NCBI GenBank assembly: GCA_965221605.1
Contig: CBDCSK010000004.1
Span: 62,001 to 126,000, forward strand
DNA length: 64,000 nt
Origin: Aldehydirespirator sp965221605
Lineage (GTDB): Bacteria; Actinomycetota; Acidimicrobiia; Acidimicrobiales; Aldehydirespiratoraceae
Reading direction: 5' to 3'
A program made the position numbers and the translations under genes. Below are positions 17,761-26,207 of this stretch, piece after piece. The notes under the pieces were generated by a model. The model did not search any database. It worked only from the letters and a program-made list of their open reading frames with translations, and was not told the origin of the DNA. The stretch's first letter is position 1, and every line of letters starts with the position of its first letter.

Positions 17761-20700
17761 CTATTGCTCGCCGGTCGTTCGGGATGCAGTCAGGGGACTG
17801 ATGTAGACGTTCACCTCGGGCTCCACGTCCCTCAGAGATCGGTTTGCCCGGAACTTGCGGTGGTGCGGAGACTCGAAGTCCGTGTCGAGCATCTCGCGGA
17901 GTAGAGGTCGACCCTGGAGCCGCTCGTACTGCTGGTACTTGACGGCGGTGTTGGTTGATCGGTAGTCGTCAACGACGGCGATCCACGAGTCAAGCAGGTC
18001 GAGGATTCTCGACCGCACGCTGCGAAGCCGCTCGGCCCGCTCTGCCGCGTCCGCGGCAGGCTGATTATCGACCCGTTCCAAGAAGTCGTCGAGCAGATCC
18101 TGTTCGAGCATGGCTCGCACGGTTTCCAGTTCGGCCACGCCGGCCGGAGGTGTGAGCGACGGCTCGGAGTGTCGTGCGAGTCCCACCATCGCGCCCGCGA
18201 GGCCCCGGTCGAGCGCCCGGGCCGAGAACGGGGTCACGCTCGACACCTCGACCGAGCGATAGAAGGTCTCGTGATAGTGCCGGAACCGCTCGTAGTGGGA
18301 GCGGTCACGGGGCTTGTGGACGTTCAGCAGAGTCACCACGAGACCTGGCCTCTGATCGTCGCGTCCGACCCGGCTGGTGGCCTGTATGTACTCGGCGTGG
18401 GTTCTCGGCTGGCCGACCACCACCATGAGCCCCAGCCGGGTGATGTCGAGGCCCACTGAGATCATGTTGGTGGCGATTGCGCTGTCGACGCGCCCTCTCT
18501 GGTGGGCGCTGAGACTCAGCCGGTGTCGGGCCTGCGCCACCTTGTCCGTGGATACCCGGGAGGTCAACTCGACGACATCGGACATCGTCCGCCGGTCCTG
18601 GAACGATCCTCTCGGCTGGCCGATGCGCCGCCGCAGCCCGTAGGTCCTGACCGTGTGCTGTACCTCTTCCTCGAGGATCCGGCGCGCGCCGCCCAGTTCT
18701 CGCAGGCTGTTGAAGTAGCCCAGCACGGTCATGTACGGATCGGCCGGGTTGTCGTGGTTGCGGTGCCCGCCCGCGTCGCGATAGGCCCGCTCGGCCGCAC
18801 CCATGAGCGCCAGCCACACCCGGCGCATCAGCACCTTGGGGCTCCGGCCTGGCGACGAGATGCCGAGGTAGAGCCGTCCGGGCACTTGCTCGGCGGGGAT
18901 GACTTGGGCGAAGAACGAGTCGCGGCGGTCAGGCCCGGGCGGCGGGAAGACCTGCGTGCTCGACCGCGCGAACAGAGCTTGGATCTGATCCTGGGCCTGG
19001 CGCACCGTGGCGGTCGAAGCCACGATCTTGGGGCGCGCCTGGCGTGCCGCAGTCTCGTTCGTGTCGTTCGCAGCCTCCTTAGCGACGACGAGGTTGTTGG
19101 CGGTTCGGGTGCAGAGCGACTCGATCATCGCCTCGTACAGTCCGACCATCGTTCCGAGCGGGCCTGAGATCAGGTGCAGTTCGTCCTGGATCACCAGGTC
19201 GGGGCCCGCCAGCGGCCGGTCCAACTGGTGCCCCTTCCTTGGCTCGGCGGCTCCGTAGAAGCCGGATGCGTCGTGTCGCGCCGCGCCGCCCAGCAGTGCG
19301 CCGGTCTCCCCCGTGAAGGGCAGCGACGCGAACTTGTCCACGGTGGCGATCAGGAAGGCGGGAAGGCGGCCGTAGATGGGCTCATCCACGGCCAGGATCG
19401 GCAGAGGTCGGCCGCCACTGAAGTCGCACTCGAAGTTCGCGCACACGATCCGCAACTCCGTGGGCCGGTCGTCGTCGGGCAGAAGCGTGAACGATGATGG
19501 CTCGAACCGCGTCGAGCACCAGGGGCAGCTCTCCAACGGGATTGGAGAAGGCTTGCTGCGAGGGTTGGACTTGAACTGGCGGGTCTTGGATCGGGCGGTG
19601 TCGGATCGACTGTCGCCCTTGCGCCCCATCACGTTGGGCGTGGCCGCTCTGCCCACCCACAATCCGATCTCCACCGGCCATGTGCCGTAGCGGTCGGGGT
19701 CACCTGCCCGCTCTAGCTCCAGCGCGCATACGAGCCCTGCGGCTCTGGTCAGCTGGTCGAGGGTCAGCAGGCGCAGGGTGTAGCGCATGATCACCGCGAC
19801 TCCCGCGCCCTCAAGCCGGCTGCTGCCCGGATGCCGCAGCCGGCGCAGCATGATCGTGAAGGCGGCCAAGCCCAGGTAGGCCTCTGTCTTGCCGCCGCCG
19901 GTGGGGAAGAACAGCAGATCGACGATCTCCCGCTCAGGGTCGCGAGGATCGGCCAGCCCGCCGACACTCAACAGGATGAACGCGAGCTGGAAGGCGCGCC
20001 AGTTCGGCCCCTCGCTGTTGGCATCGTCGTTGTCGGACTGGAGGGCGCGTCGGCGCAGAGCGCGAGCGACGGAGCGGTTGGCGACTCTGAAGGCGTCCAA
20101 GGCGTCTGGGTCGGAGACCAGCACGCCGATACCTCGCTCGATGCGGTCGGCCGCGAGTCCGGCTCGCCGCAGCAACTCTGCGGCCGTCTCTCGCCGGTCG
20201 TCTTGGAGTTCGCTGAGTCCGGAGCGCTGCGCCGCGATCCAGTCGCGGTAGTGGTCGACCAGCGGCTCGAGGGCGGACTGGGCGGCCTGACCGTCGGCGA
20301 GAGCACCGAGCGTCTCCATGGAGAGTTCTGCGTCGGGCACGGCCGCGGTCTCGGTCTTGGCCACTGTCGCGCTCGGCATCCATGTCGTGCGCAGTACGCG
20401 GCACTTGCCGTCGATCGTCTCCGAGTCCGCGGAGGTGCCGTGGCCCGTGGCGTACTCGGGCACGTCGGCGTAGTGCAGGTCGGCGACCTGATCGTCCCAG
20501 TCGGTGGCCATCGCGCCGCGCGGGTCGGGCCGCGGCACGAATGGCACGTCGCCCGACACCTCAATCTCGGCCTGGAAGACATACGCCTGCACTGCGTCGT
20601 CTGCGCTCTCGGGATCGTCGGGACTCCCGGCCTGCGAGCCCCGGCCGTTGATCAGGAACACCGATACCGACCGTGTGCCCGCCGGAAGCCCGGCCAGCCT

Positions 20701-21255
20701 CTCCGTTTCGACAGCCCGCACGACGATGTGCAGCCGCAGCCCGCCCGACCCCGGCACCGGATGGTCGGCAACAGGCTTCGACAGCGCGACGGCGACCGTG
20801 CGCTCCTGCGGATGCCGCCTCCACACTTCGATGGGCTTGCCGTCGGAGCCCGGGTACTCGTCCTTGCTGTAGTCGCCCCAGCGCACCGTCACCGCAAGAT
20901 CGTCAGACTCGCTCGACACGAGGAAGCTCAGGCCGATCGAGGACGGGAAGAATCCACGTTTTGCAGCTGAGCGCTCTTCTGACGACTCTTCTGCAAGGCC
21001 CGCCATGTCGGGTGTCTCATCGAGCGGGTCGTCCGCGTCTGCGTCGGATCGCAGCTCGAAGGGCGTGTCAGAAGGAACCAGGAACCCGGTCAGGTACCAG
21101 TTCGAGGGTCGCACCCAACCCGGCAGCATCTCGTCGGCCAGTTCATGCCCGCCCCTCGGCCCGACCAGGTCGAGCCTCAGCGCCTCTACCAGGTACTTGC
21201 GCACTGCTGGGGAGCCAGTGAGGTCGGCCGGTGGCAACGGGGATTCAGCGTTCAT
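17761..21255 (-). CDS. drmA: DISARM helicase DrmA
   Basis: A 1164-residue SF2-type helicase. An N-terminal region of about 400 residues precedes the motor. Walker A is FFPTGGGKTEAYLG (about residues 450-460); motif II is IQDELHLISG (about 690-698), a DELH form. A zinc-like insertion CPWC ... CANFEC (about 577-610) lies between them. The C-terminal lobe has ISVGLDITRLGLMVVVGQPR and YIQATSRVGRD (motif VI). This matches DrmA by length, motifs and gene order with drmB and drmC. No DISARM methyltransferase (drmMI/drmMII) or drmD/drmE is present beside it. Confidence 0.92.
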   Translation of the reverse strand: MNAESPLPPADLTGSPAVRKYLVEALRLDLVGPRGGHELADEMLPGWVRPSNWYLTGFLVPSDTPFELRSDADADDPLDETPDMAGLAEESSEERSAAKRGFFPSSIGLSFLVSSESDDLAVTVRWGDYSKDEYPGSDGKPIEVWRRHPQERTVAVALSKPVADHPVPGSGGLRLHIVVRAVETERLAGLPAGTRSVSVFLINGRGSQAGSPDDPESADDAVQAYVFQAEIEVSGDVPFVPRPDPRGAMATDWDDQVADLHYADVPEYATGHGTSADSETIDGKCRVLRTTWMPSATVAKTETAAVPDAELSMETLGALADGQAAQSALEPLVDHYRDWIAAQRSGLSELQDDRRETAAELLRRAGLAADRIERGIGVLVSDPDALDAFRVANRSVARALRRRALQSDNDDANSEGPNWRAFQLAFILLSVGGLADPRDPEREIVDLLFFPTGGGKTEAYLGLAAFTIMLRRLRHPGSSRLEGAGVAVIMRYTLRLLTLDQLTRAAGLVCALELERAGDPDRYGTWPVEIGLWVGRAATPNVMGRKGDSRSDTARSKTRQFKSNPRSKPSPIPLESCPWCSTRFEPSSFTLLPDDDRPTELRIVCANFECDFSGGRPLPILAVDEPIYGRLPAFLIATVDKFASLPFTGETGALLGGAARHDASGFYGAAEPRKGHQLDRPLAGPDLVIQDELHLISGPLGTMVGLYEAMIESLCTRTANNLVVAKEAANDTNETAARQARPKIVASTATVRQAQDQIQALFARSSTQVFPPPGPDRRDSFFAQVIPAEQVPGRLYLGISSPGRSPKVLMRRVWLALMGAAERAYRDAGGHRNHDNPADPYMTVLGYFNSLRELGGARRILEEEVQHTVRTYGLRRRIGQPRGSFQDRRTMSDVVELTSRVSTDKVAQARHRLSLSAHQRGRVDSAIATNMISVGLDITRLGLMVVVGQPRTHAEYIQATSRVGRDDQRPGLVVTLLNVHKPRDRSHYERFRHYHETFYRSVEVSSVTPFSARALDRGLAGAMVGLARHSEPSLTPPAGVAELETVRAMLEQDLLDDFLERVDNQPAADAAERAERLRSVRSRILDLLDSWIAVVDDYRSTNTAVKYQQYERLQGRPLLREMLDTDFESPHHRKFRANRSLRDVEPEVNVYISPLTASRTTGEQ

Positions 21256-21311
21256 TCGGCAGTCAGGCTACGCAGCCCGATTCCCTGTCGGAGAATCGAT
21301 AGTCTCATCCG

Positions 21312-21572
21312 GTGACACCCAGACGGGACCGCCACCCCGACAAGGAGATCGAGGCGGCCATCGCGAGCATGCGAGAGTCGGGCTGGCGGATCAAACGCAG
21401 CAAGAGCCGCTCCGCTCACGCCTGGGGCGTCGCGTTCTGTCCGCGCGACGGGCAAGTAGCCCACAGGGACTGCGCCACATCGATTTCCGGTACGCCGCGC
21501 AGCAGCACCAACGAAGCGCGTAGACTCAGGCAGCGCATCAAGAGGTGCCAGAGAATCAGCGAGGAGACATGA
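21312..21572 (+). CDS. Small protein of a two-gene toxin-antitoxin-like cassette
   Basis: An 86-residue basic protein with KEIEAAIASMRESGWRIKRS, then SAHAWGVAFCPRDGQVAHRD, ISGTPRS and a basic C-terminal helix EARRLRQRIKRCQ. I recall a widespread uncharacterised family with HAWG...CP and SIWSTP-like motifs that is usually followed by a partner like the next gene. Start is GTG at 21312, with TAGTCT at 21300-21305 six bases before it (leaderless pattern). Its stop overlaps the next start as ATGA. The function is unknown; a HicA-like or other RNA-directed role is only a guess. Confidence 0.6.
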   Translation: MTPRRDRHPDKEIEAAIASMRESGWRIKRSKSRSAHAWGVAFCPRDGQVAHRDCATSISGTPRSSTNEARRLRQRIKRCQRISEET

Positions 21573-21859
21573 CCGACACGACCTCGGAGGACTGCCACCC
21601 CGTGCATCGCTTGGTTCTGGTCACAGACGGGTGCGACCTACTCGACGACGAGGTTCTCGAAGCGCTGTACGAGGCGGGCTGCACCGATGCGAGCATCGGC
21701 CACCGTGTCGTCGAGTTCGACCGAGCGGCCCCGACCCGCTGGGAGGCCATCCGGTCGGCGATCCGAGATGTCACCCGGGTCTCGGGGGTGCGAGTGGTCG
21801 ATGTCCGAGACAGCATGGATGCGCTTCCCAACACGAGCGCCGGGCGCGTCCCCGCCTAA
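21569..21859 (+). CDS. Partner protein of the two-gene toxin-antitoxin-like cassette
   Basis: A 96-residue acidic protein: HRLVLVTDGCDLLDDEVLEA, LYEAGCTDASIG, VVEFDRAAPTRWEAIRSAI and VSGVRVVDVRD. The pattern LYEAGCxDA and FDRxAPxxxEAI is one I associate with proteins found beside HAWG/CP-type small proteins. Start is the ATG at 21569, inside the ATGA overlap and after GAGGAG; the frame extended to 21545 has no signal. Strict coupling of a basic and an acidic small protein next to DISARM fits a toxin-antitoxin or defence accessory pair (inference). Confidence 0.6.
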   Translation: MTDTTSEDCHPVHRLVLVTDGCDLLDDEVLEALYEAGCTDASIGHRVVEFDRAAPTRWEAIRSAIRDVTRVSGVRVVDVRDSMDALPNTSAGRVPA

Positions 21860-21976
21860 ACGCGCCGTGGCGGACACGACCATCTGAGTTCACAACCCAC
21901 GCACCTGTCCACGTCGCAGGTTGTGATCTGGCGGGTACATCCTTGCAGTACTGGCCTTGAAGTAGGAGAGGGACCG

Positions 21977-22402
21977 ATGAGCGTCCTGAAGTTGTCTGTC
22001 GAGCACTACGTGGGCGAGATCAACGCCATCTGCGAGCGCCTCCATGCCACTGATGGGGAACTCGGACTCCATACGGCGTTCGACGCCTTGAAGAGACTGA
22101 GCGAGCGCGACGACCCGGACCAAGACGGGAACAGGTGCGGGGACAAGACCTGGGATGCGGTGGCGGCGGCACTGGCCTACTACCCAAGAGATGATGGCCG
22201 GGAAGAAGAATGGTTGCAGGGCTACGGATCGTTCGGCCCCATGTGGGTCATGCCCAACGACAACGGAGGGTCAACCGCATATCCGGCTGAGCCAGCCAAG
22301 ATTCCAGACGAGGTCCATGATGTGTGGCGGGTGGCGTCCCAGGTTTGGTGTAATAGCGGTTGGGGCGCAGGTTCCGGGGGTCATGTTAGGCGGCTTGTGT
22401 GA
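21977..22402 (+). CDS. Hypothetical protein whose 3' end is replaced by IS256-element sequence
   Basis: The ATG at 21977 follows AGGAGAGGG. The protein starts MSVLKLSVEHYVGEINAIC and continues through HTAFDALKRLSERDD and WDAVAAALAYYPRDD. Host sequence ends at 22346 after residue 123 (VASQV); the last about 18 residues are read from the left end of the IS element. Joining the two IS flanks directly would give a stop three codons later, so the element may sit near the natural end of the gene. I recognise no family. Confidence 0.5.
   Translation: MSVLKLSVEHYVGEINAICERLHATDGELGLHTAFDALKRLSERDDPDQDGNRCGDKTWDAVAAALAYYPRDDGREEEWLQGYGSFGPMWVMPNDNGGSTAYPAEPAKIPDEVHDVWRVASQVWCNSGWGAGSGGHVRRLV
22347..22375 (+). 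repeat. Left terminal inverted repeat of the IS256-family element
   Basis: Begins GGTGTAATAGCGGTTGGG and ends CAGGTTCC. It pairs with 23729-23757 with three mismatches. Confidence 0.8.
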
Positions 22403-23690
22403 CGGTGTGGTGGGGCTGGTCGGTGTTGGTGTGGGCGGGTTGGTGGAGTTGGTGTCGCAGTTCGGTGAGCGCTCGGGCGATGGCGGGGGTGTAGGTGAGT
22501 CCGCGCCAGCCGTTTGAGGCGCGGTCGAGCACGGCCCACACCAGTGTGAGGCAGGACGCTTCGCCGGGGAGCCGGCCGATGACTTTGACGCGTCTTCGGG
22601 TCTCGCCGAAGGTGCGCTCGATGAGGTTGGTGTGGCGGATCCTGCGCCAGTGCTGGGCGGGGAGCCGCAGGTGCGCGGTGAGCGCCTGGCGGTCGGTTAG
22701 CAGGCACTTCACTGCGGCGGGGAGCTCGCGGTCGTGGCGGCGGGCGAAGCCGTCGATGCCGGCTTGTGCCGCGTTCACCGCTTCCTGGCCGGGCTCGATG
22801 TCTTCGGGCAGGTCGAAGATCTCCCAGAACGCGGCCTTGATCTCGTCGCGGCGCCCGGCGGGGACTTTGGCCACCACGTTGCGGCAGCGGTGGATGAGGC
22901 ACCGTTGCCGCAACGCCGCCGGCATCTTGGTCTCGATGGCGCCGATGAGGCCGGCCGCGCCGTCTGAGACGACCAGCAGCGGCGGCCGCAGCCCCCGGTG
23001 TGTGAGGTCGTCGAGGAACCCTGCCCAGGCGTCATGGGACTCGTCGCCGCCGGGCTCGACGGCCAACAGCACCGGCCGCCCGAGGGTGGTGATGCCGTAG
23101 GCGACCAGCACCGGCTCAGCCCGCGACCCGTCGTGCATCTTGAAGTGGCTGCCGTCAACGAACAGGTAGTCCAGCTCGATATCGGACAGGTCCCGGCTGC
23201 GGAACGCGTCGAAGTCGTCGCGCAGCCGGGCGCAGACCCGGCTGGCGGTGGACTTCGACAGCGCGGCCTCCGGTCCCAGCGCCTCGGCGAGCAGGGCCTC
23301 GATGTCGCGGTCGGACAGGCCCCGCACCCACCCCGAGATGACCAGCGCCTCCAGCGGCTCGGTGCGCACCACGCCCTTGCCCAGAAGCTGCGACGCGAAC
23401 GCCTCGGCGGTGTTGCGCAGCTTCGGGCGGCGCAGATCGATCGGCCCGGCGGTGGTCTTGACCCTCAGGTCGCCGTAGCCGTTGCGCTGCCCGGCGCGCA
23501 CTCCCTCGGAGCGGGAGTTCCAGCTGCGCCCCAGCCAGGAGGTCACCTCGTCCTCGAGGACCTGCTGCAACACAAGCCGAGCCGACAGGCGCATCACCTC
23601 CTCGAGGACCTCCGCGATGCCGCGTCCCGAGCCGAACAGCTCGTCGATCTCGGCGCGGACAGCCTCTGTGGGCGATACTCGTGCAGGCAC
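22386..23690 (-). CDS. IS256-family (Mutator-type) transposase
   Basis: A 434-residue DDE transposase. Catalytic residues are seen in LDYLFVDGSHFKMHDG (first Asp), LLVVSDGAAGLIGAI (second Asp) and RHTNLIERTFGETRRR (Glu). The central segment has QRCLIHRCRNVVAKVP and the N-terminal part has QVLEDEVTSWLGRSW, both typical of the family. The gene appears intact and full length, so the element may still be able to move. Confidence 0.95.
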   Translation of the reverse strand: MPARVSPTEAVRAEIDELFGSGRGIAEVLEEVMRLSARLVLQQVLEDEVTSWLGRSWNSRSEGVRAGQRNGYGDLRVKTTAGPIDLRRPKLRNTAEAFASQLLGKGVVRTEPLEALVISGWVRGLSDRDIEALLAEALGPEAALSKSTASRVCARLRDDFDAFRSRDLSDIELDYLFVDGSHFKMHDGSRAEPVLVAYGITTLGRPVLLAVEPGGDESHDAWAGFLDDLTHRGLRPPLLVVSDGAAGLIGAIETKMPAALRQRCLIHRCRNVVAKVPAGRRDEIKAAFWEIFDLPEDIEPGQEAVNAAQAGIDGFARRHDRELPAAVKCLLTDRQALTAHLRLPAQHWRRIRHTNLIERTFGETRRRVKVIGRLPGEASCLTLVWAVLDRASNGWRGLTYTPAIARALTELRHQLHQPAHTNTDQPHHTVTQAA

Positions 23691-23728
23691 GGGCGTAGGT
23701 CTCCTTCTTGAGTTGACAGGTTCTCGAA

Positions 23729-23757
23729 GGAACCTACGCCCAAGCCGCTATTACACC
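23729..23757 (-). repeat. Right terminal inverted repeat of the IS256-family element
   Basis: Reads GGAACCTACGCCCAAGCC on the plus strand and ends with GCTATTACACC; it mirrors the left repeat and lies 38 bases before the transposase start. Confidence 0.8.
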
Positions 23758-23914
23758 GGCGATGAGACGCCACCTTCGTCAGTTTGGCAGGTGATGATGA
23801 TATCTCGGACCGATCCCGAACGTAGCGCCCCGCCTGAGTCGGAAGTCGGACAAATCAACTAGATCGAACCGACCGCTTACGCGCTATTTGACGTGGACAT
23901 ACGCTGTCGCTTTC
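23758..23914. other. Short intergenic region between the IS element and the GH3 gene
   Basis: 157 bases with no supported gene. I see no promoter, hairpin or obvious remnant of the interrupted gene to the left of the IS. Confidence 0.4.
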
Positions 23915-26086
23915 TCAATGACCGTTCACTCTCATCGTTCTGTGCGCCATCACGGTCTTCGGCCGTGCGGCTCCGAGTGGTCGTGCTGAGGCGGCGTCGA
24001 GGCCGACGGAGTACTCGACCGGCAGGTCCTCGCGGACCCAGGAGCCGTCGATCCGCAGGTCGAGCAGCGACGGATCCAGGGCTATATGTGCCTGGGTGCG
24101 CTCGCCCGCGTCGAGTCGAACCCTGCTGAAGCCGACGAGGCGCTTGGGCGGGCGCTCGTAGGCCGACCCGGGCACGCTTGCGTAGATCTGCACGACGGTC
24201 GAGCCGGGCCGGGCACCGGTGTTGGCCACGGTGACGGTCACCAGGTCCCCGTCGAGGCGGGCATCACCCAGCTCGAAGGTGGTGTAGCCGAGCCCGTGAC
24301 CGAATGGCAGGTGGGCGTCGGTGCCGCTGGCGTCGAGATGCCACTGCCCGTGGAGCAGCCCGTAGACGGCCGTCTCGGCGTCGCGGTCGAAGTCGACGAG
24401 GTCGGACTCCTGGCGGGGGACCGTGAAGGGGAGCCGGCCGCCGGGCTCGGCCTGTCCGAACAGCACGTCGGCCAGAGCGTGGCCGCCCTCCGAGCCCGGG
24501 TACCAGACCATCAGGGCCGCAGCCACCGAGTCGAGCCATGGCATCACCACCGCGCTGCCGGCCGTCACCGCCACCACCACCCGGTCGCAGGCTGCGGCCG
24601 CGTCGGCGATGAGCTGCTCGTCGTCGGGATGCAGGCGCAGAGAGGACCGGTCGCCGCCCTGCGACGCCCCGGCCACCGCGCCTCCGTCGCCGAAGCCAGC
24701 CGCGAGCGCGTCGAGCTGGGATGGATCGGTGAAGCCCAGTTCGAAGTGGTCCATGGGAGGGGCAAGCTCCATGAACACATCGCCGCCGTCGCCGAGATAC
24801 TCGCCCTCGTCATGGCGGGTGTAGCCCACGACCACCACCACGAGATCGACGCCGGCCGCGATCGAGGCGTCGCGGTCGCTGTGGACGACGCTTGTGCCGG
24901 TGTCACCGAGGGCGGCCTCGATGCCGGCGAGCAGGGTCACCGGGTCGGGCGTGTGGAGCACGTCGCTGGAGCCGCCGTCGCCGAGGTTTGGCACTGCGGC
25001 CAGGGGGCCGAGCACGGCCACCTTTGAGAGCCCGGCCACGTCGGCGGGCAGGCACCCGTCGTTGCGGAGCAGCACCATGGACTCCGCCGCGGCCCGCCGG
25101 GCGAGAGCCCGGTGCTCGGTGCAGCCAACCACGGAGCGGTCCGGGGCGTTGGAGAACACCCGGGCGAAGCGCAGGAAGGTGGCCACCGTCTCGGCCACGC
25201 GGGCGTCGACGTCGGCCACGTCGAGCGCGCCCGACGCCACCGCGCTGGGCAGTGCCTGGAACCGCTGCTGGCGGAACGGCATCTCGATGTTGCAGCCGGC
25301 CTGCACCGAGGCCACCGGGTCCCGCAGTCCCATGATGAAGTCGGTGACGACCAGGCCGTCCCAACCCCAGTCGCGGCGCAGGATCCCGGTGAGCAGGGGG
25401 CGGCTGTCACCGCACCAGTGGCCGTTGAGTGAGTTGTAGGCGCTCATCACCGCAGCCACGCCCTCTGCGGCCACCCGCTTGAAGTGGGGCAGGTACACCT
25501 CGTGCAATGCCCGCTCGTCCGCGATGACGTCCACCTTGAAGCGGGCGTTCTCCATGGAGTTGCACGCGAAGTGCTTCATGCACGCCATCATGTGGCGTTG
25601 CAGGCCCCGAGTGAGCGCGGCGGCCATCTCGCCCACATGATGGGGGTCCTCGCCGTAGGTCTCCTGGGCCCGGCCCCAGGCCGGGTGGCGCAGCAGGTTC
25701 ATGCTCACCGCGCCGGTGAAGGTGGCCTCCGAGGCCCGCAACTCGGCCCCGATGGCCTCCCCGATGTGCTCCTCCAGGGCCGGATCGAACGACGCTCCCC
25801 GGGCCATCGACACCGGGAACGTGGTGGACGGCCCGAGCACGCACCCCCGGGGCCCGTCGGCGAAGTTGAGCCCGGGGATGCCGAGCCGGTCGACACGGGC
25901 GGCCGGCCATCCGTGGCTGTGGTAGCCACCGGTGGTCAGGTCGATGATCCCGGGCCAGAACGCCGGCTCGCCCGAGAGGCAGCCCAGCTTCTCCTCCAGA
26001 GTCATCATGGAGACCAGGGCGTCGGCCTCGGTCCCGGCGTCGGCGCCCCCGGCCACCCGCTCGGCAGCGTCATCGAACGCGGTCAT
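23915..26086 (-). CDS. Glycoside hydrolase family 3 (beta-glucosidase-like)
   Basis: A 723-residue GH3 enzyme with no signal peptide, so cytoplasmic. The first domain has LNFADGPRGCVLG, GRAQETYGEDPH, ACMKHFACNS (Lys-His-Phe substrate site) and the nucleophile region GLVVTDFIMGL, where Asp follows Val-Thr rather than the common Val-Ser. The second domain includes MVLLRNDG, VVVGYTRHDEGEYLG and DRVVVAVTAGSAVVMPWLD; a C-terminal fibronectin-like domain follows (VTVANTGARPGSTVVQIY). It would release terminal sugars from glycosides. The gene stands alone; sugar specificity cannot be deduced. Confidence 0.92.
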   Translation of the reverse strand: MTAFDDAAERVAGGADAGTEADALVSMMTLEEKLGCLSGEPAFWPGIIDLTTGGYHSHGWPAARVDRLGIPGLNFADGPRGCVLGPSTTFPVSMARGASFDPALEEHIGEAIGAELRASEATFTGAVSMNLLRHPAWGRAQETYGEDPHHVGEMAAALTRGLQRHMMACMKHFACNSMENARFKVDVIADERALHEVYLPHFKRVAAEGVAAVMSAYNSLNGHWCGDSRPLLTGILRRDWGWDGLVVTDFIMGLRDPVASVQAGCNIEMPFRQQRFQALPSAVASGALDVADVDARVAETVATFLRFARVFSNAPDRSVVGCTEHRALARRAAAESMVLLRNDGCLPADVAGLSKVAVLGPLAAVPNLGDGGSSDVLHTPDPVTLLAGIEAALGDTGTSVVHSDRDASIAAGVDLVVVVVGYTRHDEGEYLGDGGDVFMELAPPMDHFELGFTDPSQLDALAAGFGDGGAVAGASQGGDRSSLRLHPDDEQLIADAAAACDRVVVAVTAGSAVVMPWLDSVAAALMVWYPGSEGGHALADVLFGQAEPGGRLPFTVPRQESDLVDFDRDAETAVYGLLHGQWHLDASGTDAHLPFGHGLGYTTFELGDARLDGDLVTVTVANTGARPGSTVVQIYASVPGSAYERPPKRLVGFSRVRLDAGERTQAHIALDPSLLDLRIDGSWVREDLPVEYSVGLDAASARPLGAARPKTVMAHRTMRVNGH

Positions 26087-26207
26087 GCCGGCAGGCTAAG
26101 CCGGCGCCTCCCGGGAATTGGCAGCGCTATGCACGGTATACGTGCGTTCTGCTGCCATTTCGGTTGGCTAGCGCTGGTCGAAGGCTGCCCCTGAGGGCCT
26201 GGCGTGG

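Larger units (their letters stand above)
22347..23757. mobile_element. IS256-family insertion sequence, about 1.41 kb
   Basis: The element is bounded by 29-base imperfect inverted repeats (22347-22375 and 23729-23757) sharing GGTGTAATAGCGG and AGGTTCC. It contains one transposase gene on the minus strand. IS256 elements normally make 8-9 base target duplications; the flanks here (CCCAGGTTT on the left, GGCGATGAG on the right) do not match, so one flank has probably been rearranged since insertion. Confidence 0.85.
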
